Shown here in pieces: positions 15,780-25,871 of a stretch of 64,000 bases of DNA (its first letter is position 1; each line of letters starts with the position of its first letter). The stretch covers positions 62,001-126,000 of the forward strand of contig CAKRDD010000002.1 in the NCBI GenBank assembly GCA_934309345.1. The letters are read 5' to 3'. The notes below the pieces were generated by a model. That model ran no database searches and was not told the DNA's origin. It saw nothing but the letters and a program-made list of their open reading frames with translations. The DNA is from an uncultured Mediterraneibacter sp. Lineage in GTDB: Bacteria; Bacillota; Clostridia; Lachnospirales; Lachnospiraceae. The position numbers and the translations under genes were made by a program.

Positions 15780-17000
15780 TTAATATCTCACATAATATGT
15801 AACACGTACAGAACTTACCTTAACCGGCACTCCTGTCTGCTGTGCTTCGATCATCTGTCCACCGCCAATGTAAATTGCTACATGTCCCGGTGTCCAGCAG
15901 ATATCTCCCGGTTGAGGATTACTTACAATTGTTCCTGCTGCAAGAATATCTCCACTTGTTCTTGGAATTGAAATTCCTGCCTGTCTGTAGCAATACTGTA
16001 CAAGTCCTGAACAGTCAAGTCCAACTCCCGGTGTAGTTCCGCCCCATACATATGGAACTCCAATCTGCGAATAAGCTGCATTTACAATAATACTTCCTTT
16101 ATCAGCACTATAGCTTGGGCTTGATGAGGAAGAACTTGAACTGCTGGAAGAACTACTGCTGCTTGAGCTTGAACTGTTGGAAGAACTACTACTTGAGCTA
16201 CTTGAGCTTGAGTTACTTGAACTTCCTGAACTTGAGCTACTGGAGTTTGAACTACTGGAAGAACTATTGCCTGAGTTATTTCTGTTAGAAGAACTACTGC
16301 TTGAGTTATTCTTCTTAGCCGCTTCCTTAGCTGCTTCCTCAGCAGCTTTCTTCGCTGCCTCTTCTGCTGCCTTTCTCTTAGCTTCTTCTTCCGCTGCTTT
16401 CTTTACAGCTTCATCAATCTTAACATCAAGATTTGCAATCTCACTGCTCTTCTCTGTGATTGTTGTATTCAGCTCATCCTTCTGCGCATCATACTCTGTC
16501 TGTGTCTCCTGCAGATCAGCCATCTTTGTCTCAAGTGTTGTCTTAAGATCTTCTACTTTCTGAACTGTCGCAACATACTCTTCGAGCTTATCTCTGTCAT
16601 AAGAATGTACCTGCTGGGAATATTCTGCCTGTGTCAGTACACTGGAAATATCTCCGGATGTCAGTACCTTCTCCACTGTAGCAGTTCCTGTTCCTTCTTC
16701 GTACATGTACTTAATACGAAGCTTCATAGCTGCATACTGCTGTTCCTGTTCCTCCTGCGCTGTCTTCAGGTCTTCTTCTGTCTGAGAGATTTCCTCACCT
16801 GTTTCGATCAGATCATTCTCAAGATCAGAGATCTTTGTCATAAGTGAATTCAGCTGTGTCTGAAGATCGCTCACCTGGTTCTGTGTCTCCTGCTTCTTCT
16901 GCTTCAGATCACTGACCTCGTCAGCAAGTACCGGTGTAACAGTCATTGTACATGCAAGTGTTACTGCAAGAATCATACTGCTTACTTTTTTTAACTTCAT
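15780..17000 (-). CDS. secreted NlpC/P60 peptidoglycan endopeptidase with coiled coil
   Basis: 406 residues. The signal peptide ends near VTPVLA (residue 26). A coiled coil (about 28-200) resembles PcsB/CwlO N-termini, which FtsEX-type complexes regulate in other Firmicutes. Next come an Ala/Lys helix to about 232 and a low-complexity Ser/Asn linker of about 65 residues. The NlpC/P60 domain begins near residue 300: catalytic Cys in LDCSGLVQYCY, His in PGHVAIYIGG, and a third polar residue after it. It cleaves gamma-D-Glu-diamino acid stem-peptide bonds during wall growth or separation. The gene is monocistronic with a long AT-rich upstream region. Confidence 0.92.
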   Translation of the reverse strand: MKLKKVSSMILAVTLACTMTVTPVLADEVSDLKQKKQETQNQVSDLQTQLNSLMTKISDLENDLIETGEEISQTEEDLKTAQEEQEQQYAAMKLRIKYMYEEGTGTATVEKVLTSGDISSVLTQAEYSQQVHSYDRDKLEEYVATVQKVEDLKTTLETKMADLQETQTEYDAQKDELNTTITEKSSEIANLDVKIDEAVKKAAEEEAKRKAAEEAAKKAAEEAAKEAAKKNNSSSSSSNRNNSGNSSSSSSNSSSSSSGSSSNSSSSSSSSSSSNSSSSSSSSSSSSSSSSSSSPSYSADKGSIIVNAAYSQIGVPYVWGGTTPGVGLDCSGLVQYCYRQAGISIPRTSGDILAAGTIVSNPQPGDICWTPGHVAIYIGGGQMIEAQQTGVPVKVSSVRVTYYVRY

Positions 17001-17110
17001 CTTTCCACCTATCCTTATTTTTATCTAGTCCCCCATGTGATGCATTATAATTTTTTCGTATCACAACTCATTGTAAATAGTTACATTATAATTCCACATA
17101 CTCATATGTT

Positions 17111-17139
17111 ATAATACAACATCTATTGTGTTTTTTCAA
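17111..17139 (-). promoter_or_regulatory. candidate sigma-A promoter for the NlpC/P60 gene
   Basis: On the minus strand, TTGAAA (17134-17139) and TATTAT (17111-17116) are 17 bases apart, about 110 bases upstream of the start. Further TATAAT-like boxes lie nearer the gene (about 17045 and 17085) without good -35 boxes. The 17001-17260 interval holds nothing else I recognise. Confidence 0.5.
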
Positions 17140-17260
17140 CATATTTCTCGTAACAAGAGGGTATTTTATTTACATTCTACGCTCAGTATTATAGCGTATC
17201 TATGTAATATTTTCAATAGCTCTCCTTACTTTTTTCATTTTTTCGTAACATTTTCGTAAC

Positions 17261-17308
17261 AAAAAAATCTGGAAAGTTATCCCTATTCTCAGATAAACTT
17301 TCCAGATT
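17261..17308 (-). terminator. terminator of the gltBD operon
   Basis: AATCTGGAAAGTT (17266-17278) pairs with AACTTTCCAGATT (17296-17308). On the minus strand the stem runs into T7. Confidence 0.85.
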
Positions 17309-17335
17309 CCTGTTTCACTGTATGATCTTTTATTT

Positions 17336-18835
17336 CTACTGAATATATAAGTTTGTATATCCCATCAGGCTTTCATCTACTTCTCTCGCCACTTCACGGC
17401 CTTCACGGATAGCCCATACAACAAGAGACTGTCCTCTGTGCATATCCCCGGCTGTGAATACATCCTTCACATTTGTAGAATATTTTCCTGCCTCTGTCTT
17501 TACATTTGTGCGTTCATTCACTTCTACACCAAATGCTTTTGTTACATAATCCTGGCTTCCAAGGAATCCTGTTGCGATCAGAACAAGATCTGCATCTACT
17601 GTATACTCGCTTCCTTCTACCGGAACCATCATTTTCCGTCCGGTCTTCTCATCTGTCTTACTCTCAAGTTTGATAAGAACTGCTTTACAGAGATTTCCTT
17701 TCTTGTCTTTTACGAATTCTTTCACCGTCGTTGTATAAACACGAGGATCAGAACCAAACACAGCAATTGCTTCCTGCTGACCATAATCTGTCTTGCAGAC
17801 TCTCGGCCACTCCGGCCATGGGTTCATCGGTGTTCTCTCGTCCGGTGCTTTCGGCATCATCTCCAGCTGAAGAACGCTCTTCGCCCCATGACGGATAGAT
17901 GTTCCGACACAGTCATTTCCTGTATCTCCACCTCCGATTACAATTACATTTTTCCCTTTTGCAGAAATATAGCTTCCTGCTTTAAGTTTCATGTCATTTG
18001 CCCAAAGTGCTTTCGTTGTTGATTTCAGGAAATCTACTGCGAAATAAATTCCCTGTGCATCTCTTCCCGGTGCTTTGATATCTCTTGGATTGGATGCTCC
18101 GCATGCAAGGATCACGCGGTCATATTCTTTCAGGATATCTGCTGCCTTCACGTCTTTTCCGACATTACATCCTGTCTGGAATACAATTCCTTCTTCTTCC
18201 ATGATCGCAATCTTGCGGTCGATGATCTGTTTTTCAAGCTTCATATTCGGGATTCCATAGCGGAGCAGTCCACCCGGTTTGTCTTCACGTTCAAAAACTG
18301 TCACCTGATGTCCTCTCTTATTCAGGAGATCTGCCGCCGCAAGTCCGGACGGACCGGAACCGATCACTGCAACTTTCTTTCCGGTGCGCACCTTCGGTGG
18401 ATTTGCCTTTGCATATCCCATCTCGTATGCATTTTCAATAATTGCATATTCATTGCTCTTTGATGCAACTGCTTCCTGATTCAGTCCGCAAGTACATGCA
18501 TTCTCACACAGTGCCGGACATACACGGGAAGTAAACTCCGGAAAATTGTTTGTCTTTTTCAGTCGTAAATAAGCTTCTTTCCAGTTTCCATTGTAGATCA
18601 GGTCATTCCACTCCGGCACAAGGTTGTGCAGTGGACATCCGCTTGCCATTCCTGCAAGTGGCTTTCCTGACTGACAGAACGGAACTCCGCACGCCATACA
18701 GCGTGCGCCCTGAAGTTCCTGTTCTTCTTTGCTAAGAGGCGTATGGAACTCATTGAAATGCTTGATTCGTTCCAGTGGGCTCTCTGCCGGTTTATCCTGT
18801 CTTTCGTAATCCATAAATCCTGTCGGTTTTCCCAT
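17336..18835 (-). CDS. gltD: glutamate synthase (NADPH) small subunit
   Basis: 499 residues, slightly longer than the E. coli subunit. N-terminal Cys clusters for two [4Fe-4S] centres are present (CMACGVPFCQSGKPLAGM and CPALCENACTCGL). The FAD Rossmann motif is VIGSGPSGLAAADLL near residue 157, and the NADPH motif VIVIGGGDTGNDCVG is near residue 297. It feeds NAD(P)H electrons to the FMN of GltB for reductive transfer of glutamine amide nitrogen to 2-oxoglutarate. It starts 11 bases after gltB, in the same operon, and is followed by a strong terminator. Confidence 0.96.
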   Translation of the reverse strand: MGKPTGFMDYERQDKPAESPLERIKHFNEFHTPLSKEEQELQGARCMACGVPFCQSGKPLAGMASGCPLHNLVPEWNDLIYNGNWKEAYLRLKKTNNFPEFTSRVCPALCENACTCGLNQEAVASKSNEYAIIENAYEMGYAKANPPKVRTGKKVAVIGSGPSGLAAADLLNKRGHQVTVFEREDKPGGLLRYGIPNMKLEKQIIDRKIAIMEEEGIVFQTGCNVGKDVKAADILKEYDRVILACGASNPRDIKAPGRDAQGIYFAVDFLKSTTKALWANDMKLKAGSYISAKGKNVIVIGGGDTGNDCVGTSIRHGAKSVLQLEMMPKAPDERTPMNPWPEWPRVCKTDYGQQEAIAVFGSDPRVYTTTVKEFVKDKKGNLCKAVLIKLESKTDEKTGRKMMVPVEGSEYTVDADLVLIATGFLGSQDYVTKAFGVEVNERTNVKTEAGKYSTNVKDVFTAGDMHRGQSLVVWAIREGREVAREVDESLMGYTNLYIQ

Positions 18836-18846
18836 TTCTATGCCTC

Positions 18847-21800
18847 CTATCTTCCGTTCTTGATCATGTTAAATGCTTCAATTTTTGCCTTTTCTCTGCT
18901 CAGTCCTTTTTCTTCCATCTGGATGATCGTGGACATCATTCTCTCGTAGTCTCCTGGAATGATCTTCTTGAATTTTGGAAGATATTCTTTGAAGTTATCA
19001 AGAATCTTCTTACCTACTTCAGAGTTTGTATAAGCAACATGCTCCTGAATCATTCCTTTTAATTCCTGCACATCATATTTATCTGTGACACGTTCAATGT
19101 TGACCATTGCTTTATTTACTTTACGGTACAGGCTGTTATCGAGATCGATCACATAGGCAATACCGCCGCTCATTCCGGCTGCAAAATTCTTTCCAACCTG
19201 TCCGAGTACAACAACACATCCACCTGTCATATATTCGCATCCGTGATCTCCGACACCTTCTACAACGGCACGTACACCGGAGTTTCTTACTGCAAAACGT
19301 TCTCCGGCAACGCCTCCTACAAATGCCTTACCGCTTGTAGCTCCGTAAAGGGCAACATTTCCGATGATAATATTCTCATCTGATTTGAATTTCACACCTT
19401 TTGGCTGGCAGACAACCAGTTTTCCACCGGAAAGTCCTTTTCCGAAGTAATCATTACTGTCTCCTGTCAGTTCCAGTGTCAGTCCTTTCGGGATAAATGC
19501 TCCAAAGCTCTGACCGCCAGCTCCCTTACACTGGATCACATAGCTGTCTTCTTCCAGTCCTTCCGGATATCTTCTTGTGATCTCAGATCCGAAAATTGTT
19601 CCAAACGTACGGTCTGTATTTGTAACATCTACTTCAAGTCCTCTCTTTTCTCCTCTTTCAAGGGCTGGGAGAAGCTGTTTCAGAAGCACTTTTTCATCCA
19701 ATGTCTTGTTCAGTTCAAAATCATAGACTTTCTTTGGATTGAAGATAACGCCTTTCTTCTCTTTCGCATATGGATTGTACAGAATCTGTGACAGATCCAG
19801 TGTTGCAGCACGCTCTGATGTCGGAACGTCTTTTACTTTCAGAAGATCTGTACGTCCTACCAGTTCATCTACTGTGCGGACACCAAGTTTTGCCATGTAT
19901 TCTCTTAATTCTTCTGCGATGAAACGCATAAAGTTGACAACGTATTCCGGTTTTCCGCTAAAGCGTTTTCTAAGCTCCGGATTCTGAGTTGCAACACCAA
20001 CCGGACAAGTATCCAGGTTGCAGACACGCATCATCACACATCCCATTGTTACGAGCGGAGCTGTTGCGAATCCAAATTCCTCTGCTCCAAGAATTGCTGC
20101 GATTGCAACGTCACGGCCGCTCATCAGCTTACCATCCGTCTCAATACGGACACGCTCACGCAGACCATTCTGGATCAATGTCTGATGCGTCTCAGCAAGT
20201 CCAAGCTCCCACGGAAGTCCTGCATTCTGGATGGAGCTTCTTGGCGCTGCACCTGTTCCTCCGTCATATCCTGAGATCAGGATAACTCCGGCACCTGCTT
20301 TTGCAACACCTGCTGCAACTGTTCCAACACCTGCTTCTGATACCAGTTTTACTGAAATTCTCGCATTTTTATTTGCATTTTTACAGTCATAGATCAACTG
20401 AGCAAGGTCTTCAATAGAATAGATATCATGATGTGGCGGTGGTGAGATCAGGCTCACACCCGGTGTTGAATGACGAGTCTTTGCGATCCATGGATATACC
20501 TTTCCACCCGGAAGATGTCCACCTTCTCCTGGTTTTGCTCCCTGTGCCATCTTGATCTGGATTTCCTGTGCACTGACCAGATATCTGGATGTAACTCCGA
20601 ATCGGCCGGATGCAACCTGCTTGATCGCAGAGCATCTGTTTGTATCAAGACGTTCAATATCTTCTCCACCTTCACCGGAGTTTGATTTACCGTGAAGCAT
20701 ATTCATGGCGATCGCCATTGTCTCATGTGCTTCTTTTGAAATAGAACCATAGGACATCGCACCTGTCTTAAATCTTGTCACGATGGAGTCTACACTTTCT
20801 ACTTCATCAAGCGGTACACTCTTCTTCGGGAAATTGAAATCAAGCTGACCTCTCAGATTGATTTTCTCGCCTTCCTCATCGACCATCTCTGTATACTGCT
20901 TGAACATTTCATAATCTCCACGTCTTGTGGACTGCTGAAGCATATGGATTGTCTGTGGATTATAAAGATGTTCTTCTCCTCCACTTTTATATTTATGTTT
21001 TCCAACACTGTCCAGTGTCATATCAACCTGCAGTCCAAGCGGATCGAATGCTTCTGTATGGAATGCTGTATAATCTTCTGCAATCTCCTCGATACCGATT
21101 CCACCGACACGGCTGACTGTATCTGTGAAATAACGATTAATGAAATCATTCTCCAGACCAATCGCCTCAAAGATCTTTGCTCCCTGGTAAGACTGGATTG
21201 TTGAAATTCCCATCTTTGATGCAATCTTAATAATTCCATGGATTACTGCTGAGTTGTAATCATCTACTGCTGCATAATAATCTTTGTGAAGCAGATTTGC
21301 TTCAATCAGCTGACGGATGGACTCATGTGCAAGATATGGATTGATCGCACATGCTCCGTAACCAAGCAGTGTTGCAAAATGATGAACTTCTCTCGGTTCT
21401 CCACTTTCCAGAATCATCGCTACTGATGTTCTCTTCTTTGTACGGACCAGATGCTGCTGCAGTCCGGATACTGCCAGAAGTGATGGGATTGCCACATGAT
21501 ATTCATCCACCTCACGGTCTGTCAGGATCAAAATGTTAGCGCCCTCACGGATCACACGATCAACTTCAATGAAGAGATACTCAATTGCTTTCTCAAGGCT
21601 TGTGTTTTTATAATAAGTGATCGGAATCTCTGCAACCTTGAATCCATCCACTTTCATATTTTTAATTTTCAGAAGATCTGTATTTGTCAGGATCGGGTTA
21701 TTGACTCTGAGCATCTTACAGTTCTCTTCCTTCTGCTCCAGAAGGTTACCGTCTGTTCCGACATAAATAGTTGTAGATGTTACAACTTCCTCACGGATTG

Positions 21801-23382
21801 CATCGATCGGCGGGTTTGTAACCTGTGCAAACAGCTGTTTAAAATATCCGAACAGTGGCTGGCGTTTCTGTGAAAGTACGGAAATCGGTGCGTCCATTCC
21901 CATGGCTGCGATTCCTTCTCCACCATTCTTTGCCATTGTAAGAATTGAAGTTTTTACATCTTCGTAAGAATAGCCAAACGCTTTCTGAAGCTGTGTACAC
22001 TCTTCAGATGTATATTTCGGCACATCCTTGTTCGGGATTTTCAGATCCTTCAGCTGGATCAGATTACTGTCGAGCCATTCTCCATACGGAAACTGGTTTG
22101 CATATTTTTCCTTTAATTCATCATCATCGATCACGCGTCCTGCAACAGTATCAACCAGAAGCATCTTACCCGGATGAAGTCTTTCTTTCATCACGATCTT
22201 AGATGGATCGATATCCAGAACACCAACCTCTGAGGAAAGAATCAGATTATCATCATCTGTAATGTAATATCTGGAAGGACGAAGTCCGTTACGGTCAAGC
22301 ACAGCTCCCATAACATCTCCATCTGAGAACAGGATCGATGCCGGGCCATCCCATGGTTCCATCATTGTTGCATAATACTGATAGAAATCTTTCTTGTTCT
22401 GGGACATCTCTTTATTGTTAATCCATGGTTCCGGAATGCAGATCATCACTGCAAGCGGAAGATCCATTCCACTCATCACCATGAATTCTAATGCGTTATC
22501 AAGCATTGCTGAGTCAGAACCGGATGTATTGATCGCCGGAAGTACTTTATGAAGTTCACCTTTCAGGCATCCTGCCTCCATTGTCTCTTCACGGGCACGC
22601 ATCTTATCTGCATTACCACGGATTGTATTGATTTCTCCGTTGTGTACCATAAAGCGGTTCGGATGTGCTCTCTGCCAGCTTGGTGCCGTATTCGTACTGA
22701 ATCTTGAATGTACCATCGCAATTGCAGAAATAAATTCTTCATCCTGCAGATCTTCAAAGAAAAGTCTGAGCTGTCCTACAAGGAACATTCCTTTGTAAAC
22801 GATCGTTCTGCTGGAAAGTGAAACAACATAAGTGTCATCACTGCTCTGTTCAAAGATTCTTCTGACTACATACAGTCGACGGTCAAAGTCGATTCCTTTC
22901 TCGTATTTTGCAGGACGTTCAATAAATGCCTGCATAATACATGGCATGCAGTCTACCGCTGTCTTTCCAAGAATGTCCGGATGAATCGGGACTTCTCTCC
23001 AGCCTAAAAGCTTCAATCCTTCTTTTTTTACGATAACTTCGAAAATCTTTTTTGCCTGATTCCGTTTTAATTCGTCCTGCGGAAGAAAGAACATACCAAC
23101 ACCGTAGTCTCTTTCACCTTTCAGCTTAATTCCGAGTGGCTGACAGACTTTTTTGAAAAATCCGTGCGGAATCTGTGTCAGGATTCCTACACCATCTCCT
23201 GTCTTTCCTTCTGCATCTTTTCCTGCTCTGTGCTCAAGCTGCTCTACGATACTCAGAGCACCTGCTACTGTACTGTGTGTCTTCTTGCCTTTAATGTTGA
23301 CAATGGCACCAATACCACAGTTATCATGTTCAAAGCTTTCGCGGTAAAGACCACGATTCTGACTGTCCATTTCTTTCCTCAT
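18847..23382 (-). CDS. gltB: glutamate synthase large subunit
   Basis: 1511 residues from the ATG at 23382, preceded by AAAGGA 8 bases away. A TTG at 23448 gives 22 extra unconserved residues and was rejected. The mature N-terminal nucleophile should be the Cys in FEHDNCGIGA (residue 22), exposed by propeptide cleavage. Order: class II glutaminase (to about 430), central domain, FMN synthase barrel (about 790-1200, with GEGGHLPGGKV and the loop-4 region), [3Fe-4S] ligands in CMMRVCNLDTCPVG, and the C-terminal beta-helix with repeated G-x-x-G-x-G. Together with GltD it assimilates ammonia. Expression is probably nitrogen/nutrient controlled, but I saw no clear operator. Confidence 0.97.
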   Translation of the reverse strand: MRKEMDSQNRGLYRESFEHDNCGIGAIVNIKGKKTHSTVAGALSIVEQLEHRAGKDAEGKTGDGVGILTQIPHGFFKKVCQPLGIKLKGERDYGVGMFFLPQDELKRNQAKKIFEVIVKKEGLKLLGWREVPIHPDILGKTAVDCMPCIMQAFIERPAKYEKGIDFDRRLYVVRRIFEQSSDDTYVVSLSSRTIVYKGMFLVGQLRLFFEDLQDEEFISAIAMVHSRFSTNTAPSWQRAHPNRFMVHNGEINTIRGNADKMRAREETMEAGCLKGELHKVLPAINTSGSDSAMLDNALEFMVMSGMDLPLAVMICIPEPWINNKEMSQNKKDFYQYYATMMEPWDGPASILFSDGDVMGAVLDRNGLRPSRYYITDDDNLILSSEVGVLDIDPSKIVMKERLHPGKMLLVDTVAGRVIDDDELKEKYANQFPYGEWLDSNLIQLKDLKIPNKDVPKYTSEECTQLQKAFGYSYEDVKTSILTMAKNGGEGIAAMGMDAPISVLSQKRQPLFGYFKQLFAQVTNPPIDAIREEVVTSTTIYVGTDGNLLEQKEENCKMLRVNNPILTNTDLLKIKNMKVDGFKVAEIPITYYKNTSLEKAIEYLFIEVDRVIREGANILILTDREVDEYHVAIPSLLAVSGLQQHLVRTKKRTSVAMILESGEPREVHHFATLLGYGACAINPYLAHESIRQLIEANLLHKDYYAAVDDYNSAVIHGIIKIASKMGISTIQSYQGAKIFEAIGLENDFINRYFTDTVSRVGGIGIEEIAEDYTAFHTEAFDPLGLQVDMTLDSVGKHKYKSGGEEHLYNPQTIHMLQQSTRRGDYEMFKQYTEMVDEEGEKINLRGQLDFNFPKKSVPLDEVESVDSIVTRFKTGAMSYGSISKEAHETMAIAMNMLHGKSNSGEGGEDIERLDTNRCSAIKQVASGRFGVTSRYLVSAQEIQIKMAQGAKPGEGGHLPGGKVYPWIAKTRHSTPGVSLISPPPHHDIYSIEDLAQLIYDCKNANKNARISVKLVSEAGVGTVAAGVAKAGAGVILISGYDGGTGAAPRSSIQNAGLPWELGLAETHQTLIQNGLRERVRIETDGKLMSGRDVAIAAILGAEEFGFATAPLVTMGCVMMRVCNLDTCPVGVATQNPELRKRFSGKPEYVVNFMRFIAEELREYMAKLGVRTVDELVGRTDLLKVKDVPTSERAATLDLSQILYNPYAKEKKGVIFNPKKVYDFELNKTLDEKVLLKQLLPALERGEKRGLEVDVTNTDRTFGTIFGSEITRRYPEGLEEDSYVIQCKGAGGQSFGAFIPKGLTLELTGDSNDYFGKGLSGGKLVVCQPKGVKFKSDENIIIGNVALYGATSGKAFVGGVAGERFAVRNSGVRAVVEGVGDHGCEYMTGGCVVVLGQVGKNFAAGMSGGIAYVIDLDNSLYRKVNKAMVNIERVTDKYDVQELKGMIQEHVAYTNSEVGKKILDNFKEYLPKFKKIIPGDYERMMSTIIQMEEKGLSREKAKIEAFNMIKNGR

Positions 23383-23484
23383 AGTCGCTATCCTTTCTTC
23401 CTGTAATCTAAAGTTTACTTTAAAATCTTCTTTGTCCGGCGCATTCAATCATTTCTTTCTCACGTCGTGTAAAACTTTTTCTAG

Positions 23485-23513
23485 AATATACACCCTTTTA
23501 CCCAGGCTGTAAA
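23485..23513 (-). promoter_or_regulatory. sigma-A promoter for gltBD
   Basis: On the minus strand, TTTACA (23508-23513) and TATATT (23485-23490) are 17 bases apart, about 100 bases before the ATG. The 23520-23660 stretch is AT-rich and shows no gene. Confidence 0.7.
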
Positions 23514-23664
23514 TAGGTAAAATACTTTGAATTGTCTGATTATTTGATTTTTCATTGTTTTTCTTTAAATAGTCAGATTTTTCTTATTTTCTTATAAAAA
23601 TAATATTAATTATCAAGATTCCTGTTTTTCTTTGATTTTATTTGATAAAATAGTAAATTAAAAA

Positions 23665-23699
23665 GAAAAAGCGCGACAAGGTTTCGCACCTCATCGCGC
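23665..23699 (-). terminator. terminator of the argS-alaX-CPBP operon
   Basis: GCGCGA (23671-23676) pairs with TCGCGC (23694-23699), and AGGT (23679-23682) with ACCT (23688-23691), giving a stem with a symmetric internal loop. T-rich sequence (TTTTTCTTTTT) follows on the minus strand. Confidence 0.8.
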
Positions 23700-23750
23700 A
23701 CAATTTAAGATTGTATTTTTATCAATACAATTTATTTTATTTGTATTTCT

Positions 23751-24659
23751 TCACAATTCTTCTGTTTTCTGAGTACTCACCGGATCCCCGCTTTTCTGAA
23801 TCCATACAAAACAAGCTGCACAGATAAATGTGCTGATGATCACTGCCACTGCCATTTTAAACGGTTCTCTGGCAAGCCAGTTAAATACTCCGATATCTGT
23901 AAAGATCAAAGATCCCAGATTCAAAACAACATGAAGTGTAATCGGAGCTTTCATGGAACCAAATTTCTCATAAACATAGCCCAAAAGAATTCCTAAAAGG
24001 AAAGTGTAGATCATCTGTACCGTGTTGGTATGTGTAATCGAGAAAAACAGTGCTGACCAGATTGCCGCATAATAGAATCCTCTGGTCTCCCGGTACCTCT
24101 GATAAAGCACTCCGCGGAACATAAACTCCTCCGCAATCGGAATTGCAAATCCAAATACAATAATCTGGACAACAAAATCTGCCGAATACATGTTCTGTGC
24201 TGTCTGGACATACTCCGGATCGACCAGAACAGCCTGTGCCATAACGGACAAACAGGTAGCTCCAATACTTCCGATCACTCCCATCGCAAGAAGTGACCAG
24301 TAATTTTTCAGTGGCTTTTCAGCCCCCATACGCTGAACCCCTGCGATCCGCTCTTTCTTCCGATCGATAACAAACAACGTAACTGTCAGAAATAAAGTCG
24401 CTGCTGTGGCAATCCCTGCGATCGCAACCTGACCTCCCACGATTTTATCAAACGCAGGACTTAACACTTCGTAGTACTTATTTATCATTTCCTGATAATT
24501 AAGTACTTCTCCACTTTGTGTCATTTTGGAAGATGCTTCCCCCATAAAAGGAAGAATGATTACAAATTCAATCACAAACTCCATCAGCAACTGGATTCCC
24601 CAGAATCCCAGCAAAGGACCGGCAGCTCTCCAGAAGGAACGTCTCGGATCATTTTTCAT
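23751..24659 (-). CDS. CPBP family intramembrane glutamic protease (CAAX-like)
   Basis: 302 residues with about eight hydrophobic segments. The ABI/CPBP signature is complete: EEFMFRGVLYQRYRE (Glu-Glu and Arg) at about 180-194, and SITHTNTVQM as the His-bearing motif 2. A basic juxtamembrane stretch, DRKKERIAGVQRMGAEKP, precedes the core. Members cleave membrane-embedded substrates or protect against bacteriocins in some Gram-positives; the substrate here is unknown. The start overlaps the 3' end of the AlaX gene by 11 bases, so it is translationally coupled. The ribosome binding site is GAGGAATT. Confidence 0.88.
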   Translation of the reverse strand: MKNDPRRSFWRAAGPLLGFWGIQLLMEFVIEFVIILPFMGEASSKMTQSGEVLNYQEMINKYYEVLSPAFDKIVGGQVAIAGIATAATLFLTVTLFVIDRKKERIAGVQRMGAEKPLKNYWSLLAMGVIGSIGATCLSVMAQAVLVDPEYVQTAQNMYSADFVVQIIVFGFAIPIAEEFMFRGVLYQRYRETRGFYYAAIWSALFFSITHTNTVQMIYTFLLGILLGYVYEKFGSMKAPITLHVVLNLGSLIFTDIGVFNWLAREPFKMAVAVIISTFICAACFVWIQKSGDPVSTQKTEEL

Positions 24660-25863
24660 AAGACAATTCCTCCGCTATCTTCTGAATCCACTCTCTGATT
24701 TTTCCAGCTTCACCCTTTACAGTTCCCTGAACCATCTCTGGCTTTCCGCCTCCCCGTCCTTCGAACGCAGCATTTAACATTTTGGAAAATGCACGAAGAT
24801 CCTGTGTTCTGCTTCCGATCACATAGCGGTATCCCGCTGCATCATTCCCATAGAATACAGCGCAAAGAATCCGGTCTTTTTCAAGCACTTCATTCACATA
24901 CTGACGCATGGCATCCGCACTGATATCCTCTGAAAACATACAGACCGTTTTTTCTTCTTCCGGAACAGACTGCGCCCATACGTGTACAAGCTGGCGTTCT
25001 TTCTCCACCAGCGTCCGTTTCAGAGAATCCATCTCTTCTTTCAAATGCCCCACTGCCTCTGCTGTCTCATATTCTTTTGCACAGAGCAATGCTGAAATCT
25101 TCCTGTTCTGCTCCTGCTTCTTATCATAATCTGTAAGTGCACGGCTTCCACAGAGCATTGTCACACGAATGCCGCCCTTGTATCGCTGCATATTGACAAG
25201 CTTGATCATACCGATCTCTCCTGTGCGCTCAACATGCGGCGCACAGCATGCACAGACATCATATCCCGGAACTGATACGATACGAACCTGTCCCTCAATC
25301 TCAATCTTGCTTCGGTAATCCAGTTCTTTCAGTTCTTCTTTGGACGGATATGACACTTCGATTGTCAGATTCTTCCACACTGCGCGGTTTGCTTCAAGTT
25401 CAATCTCCTGCAGTGCTTCTTTTGATATCTCTCCATCAAAATCCATCGTACAATCTTCTGTTCCAAGATGAAATCCAACATTATTGAAACCGTATCTTGC
25501 ATGCACGATTCCAGAAACAATATGTTCTCCGGTGTGCTGCTGCATCTTCATAAATCGGGTCTCCCAGTCAATCTCACCTTCTACAGTCCTTCCTGCTTCA
25601 AACGGTTGATCTGTAATATGCAGGATTCTTCCGTTCTTTTCCCGAACATCAGATACCTTCGCATCATTCAGTTTTCCTGTATCTGCATACTGTCCGCCGC
25701 CTTCCGGAAAGAACGCTGTACGGTCAAGTTCTACCGCATAGCATCCTTCCTCTTTCCCATATGGCTCACATTCCAGAACCTTTGCAGTAAATTTTGAAAG
25801 ATGGCTGTCATTGTAAAACAGTTTTTCTGTTCTTGTACCATCCATCAATCCATTTTCTGTCAT
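24649..25863 (-). CDS. alanyl-tRNA editing protein, AlaX-L/DHHA1 type
   Basis: 404 residues. The N-terminal part has a beta-barrel-like segment with FFPEGGGQYADTG, as in AlaRS. The zinc-binding editing core follows: HxxxH in QQHTGEHIVSG and CxxxH in CACCAPHVERTG. A coiled region precedes the C-terminal DHHA1 domain, where AAFEGRGGGKPEM is the GGG motif. It lacks the AlaRS synthetase domain. It hydrolyses Ser-tRNA(Ala) and perhaps Gly-tRNA(Ala) in trans. It starts 8 bases after argS and overlaps the CPBP gene, so the three form one operon. Confidence 0.92.
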   Translation of the reverse strand: MTENGLMDGTRTEKLFYNDSHLSKFTAKVLECEPYGKEEGCYAVELDRTAFFPEGGGQYADTGKLNDAKVSDVREKNGRILHITDQPFEAGRTVEGEIDWETRFMKMQQHTGEHIVSGIVHARYGFNNVGFHLGTEDCTMDFDGEISKEALQEIELEANRAVWKNLTIEVSYPSKEELKELDYRSKIEIEGQVRIVSVPGYDVCACCAPHVERTGEIGMIKLVNMQRYKGGIRVTMLCGSRALTDYDKKQEQNRKISALLCAKEYETAEAVGHLKEEMDSLKRTLVEKERQLVHVWAQSVPEEEKTVCMFSEDISADAMRQYVNEVLEKDRILCAVFYGNDAAGYRYVIGSRTQDLRAFSKMLNAAFEGRGGGKPEMVQGTVKGEAGKIREWIQKIAEELSYEK

Positions 25864-25871
25864 AATTTGTA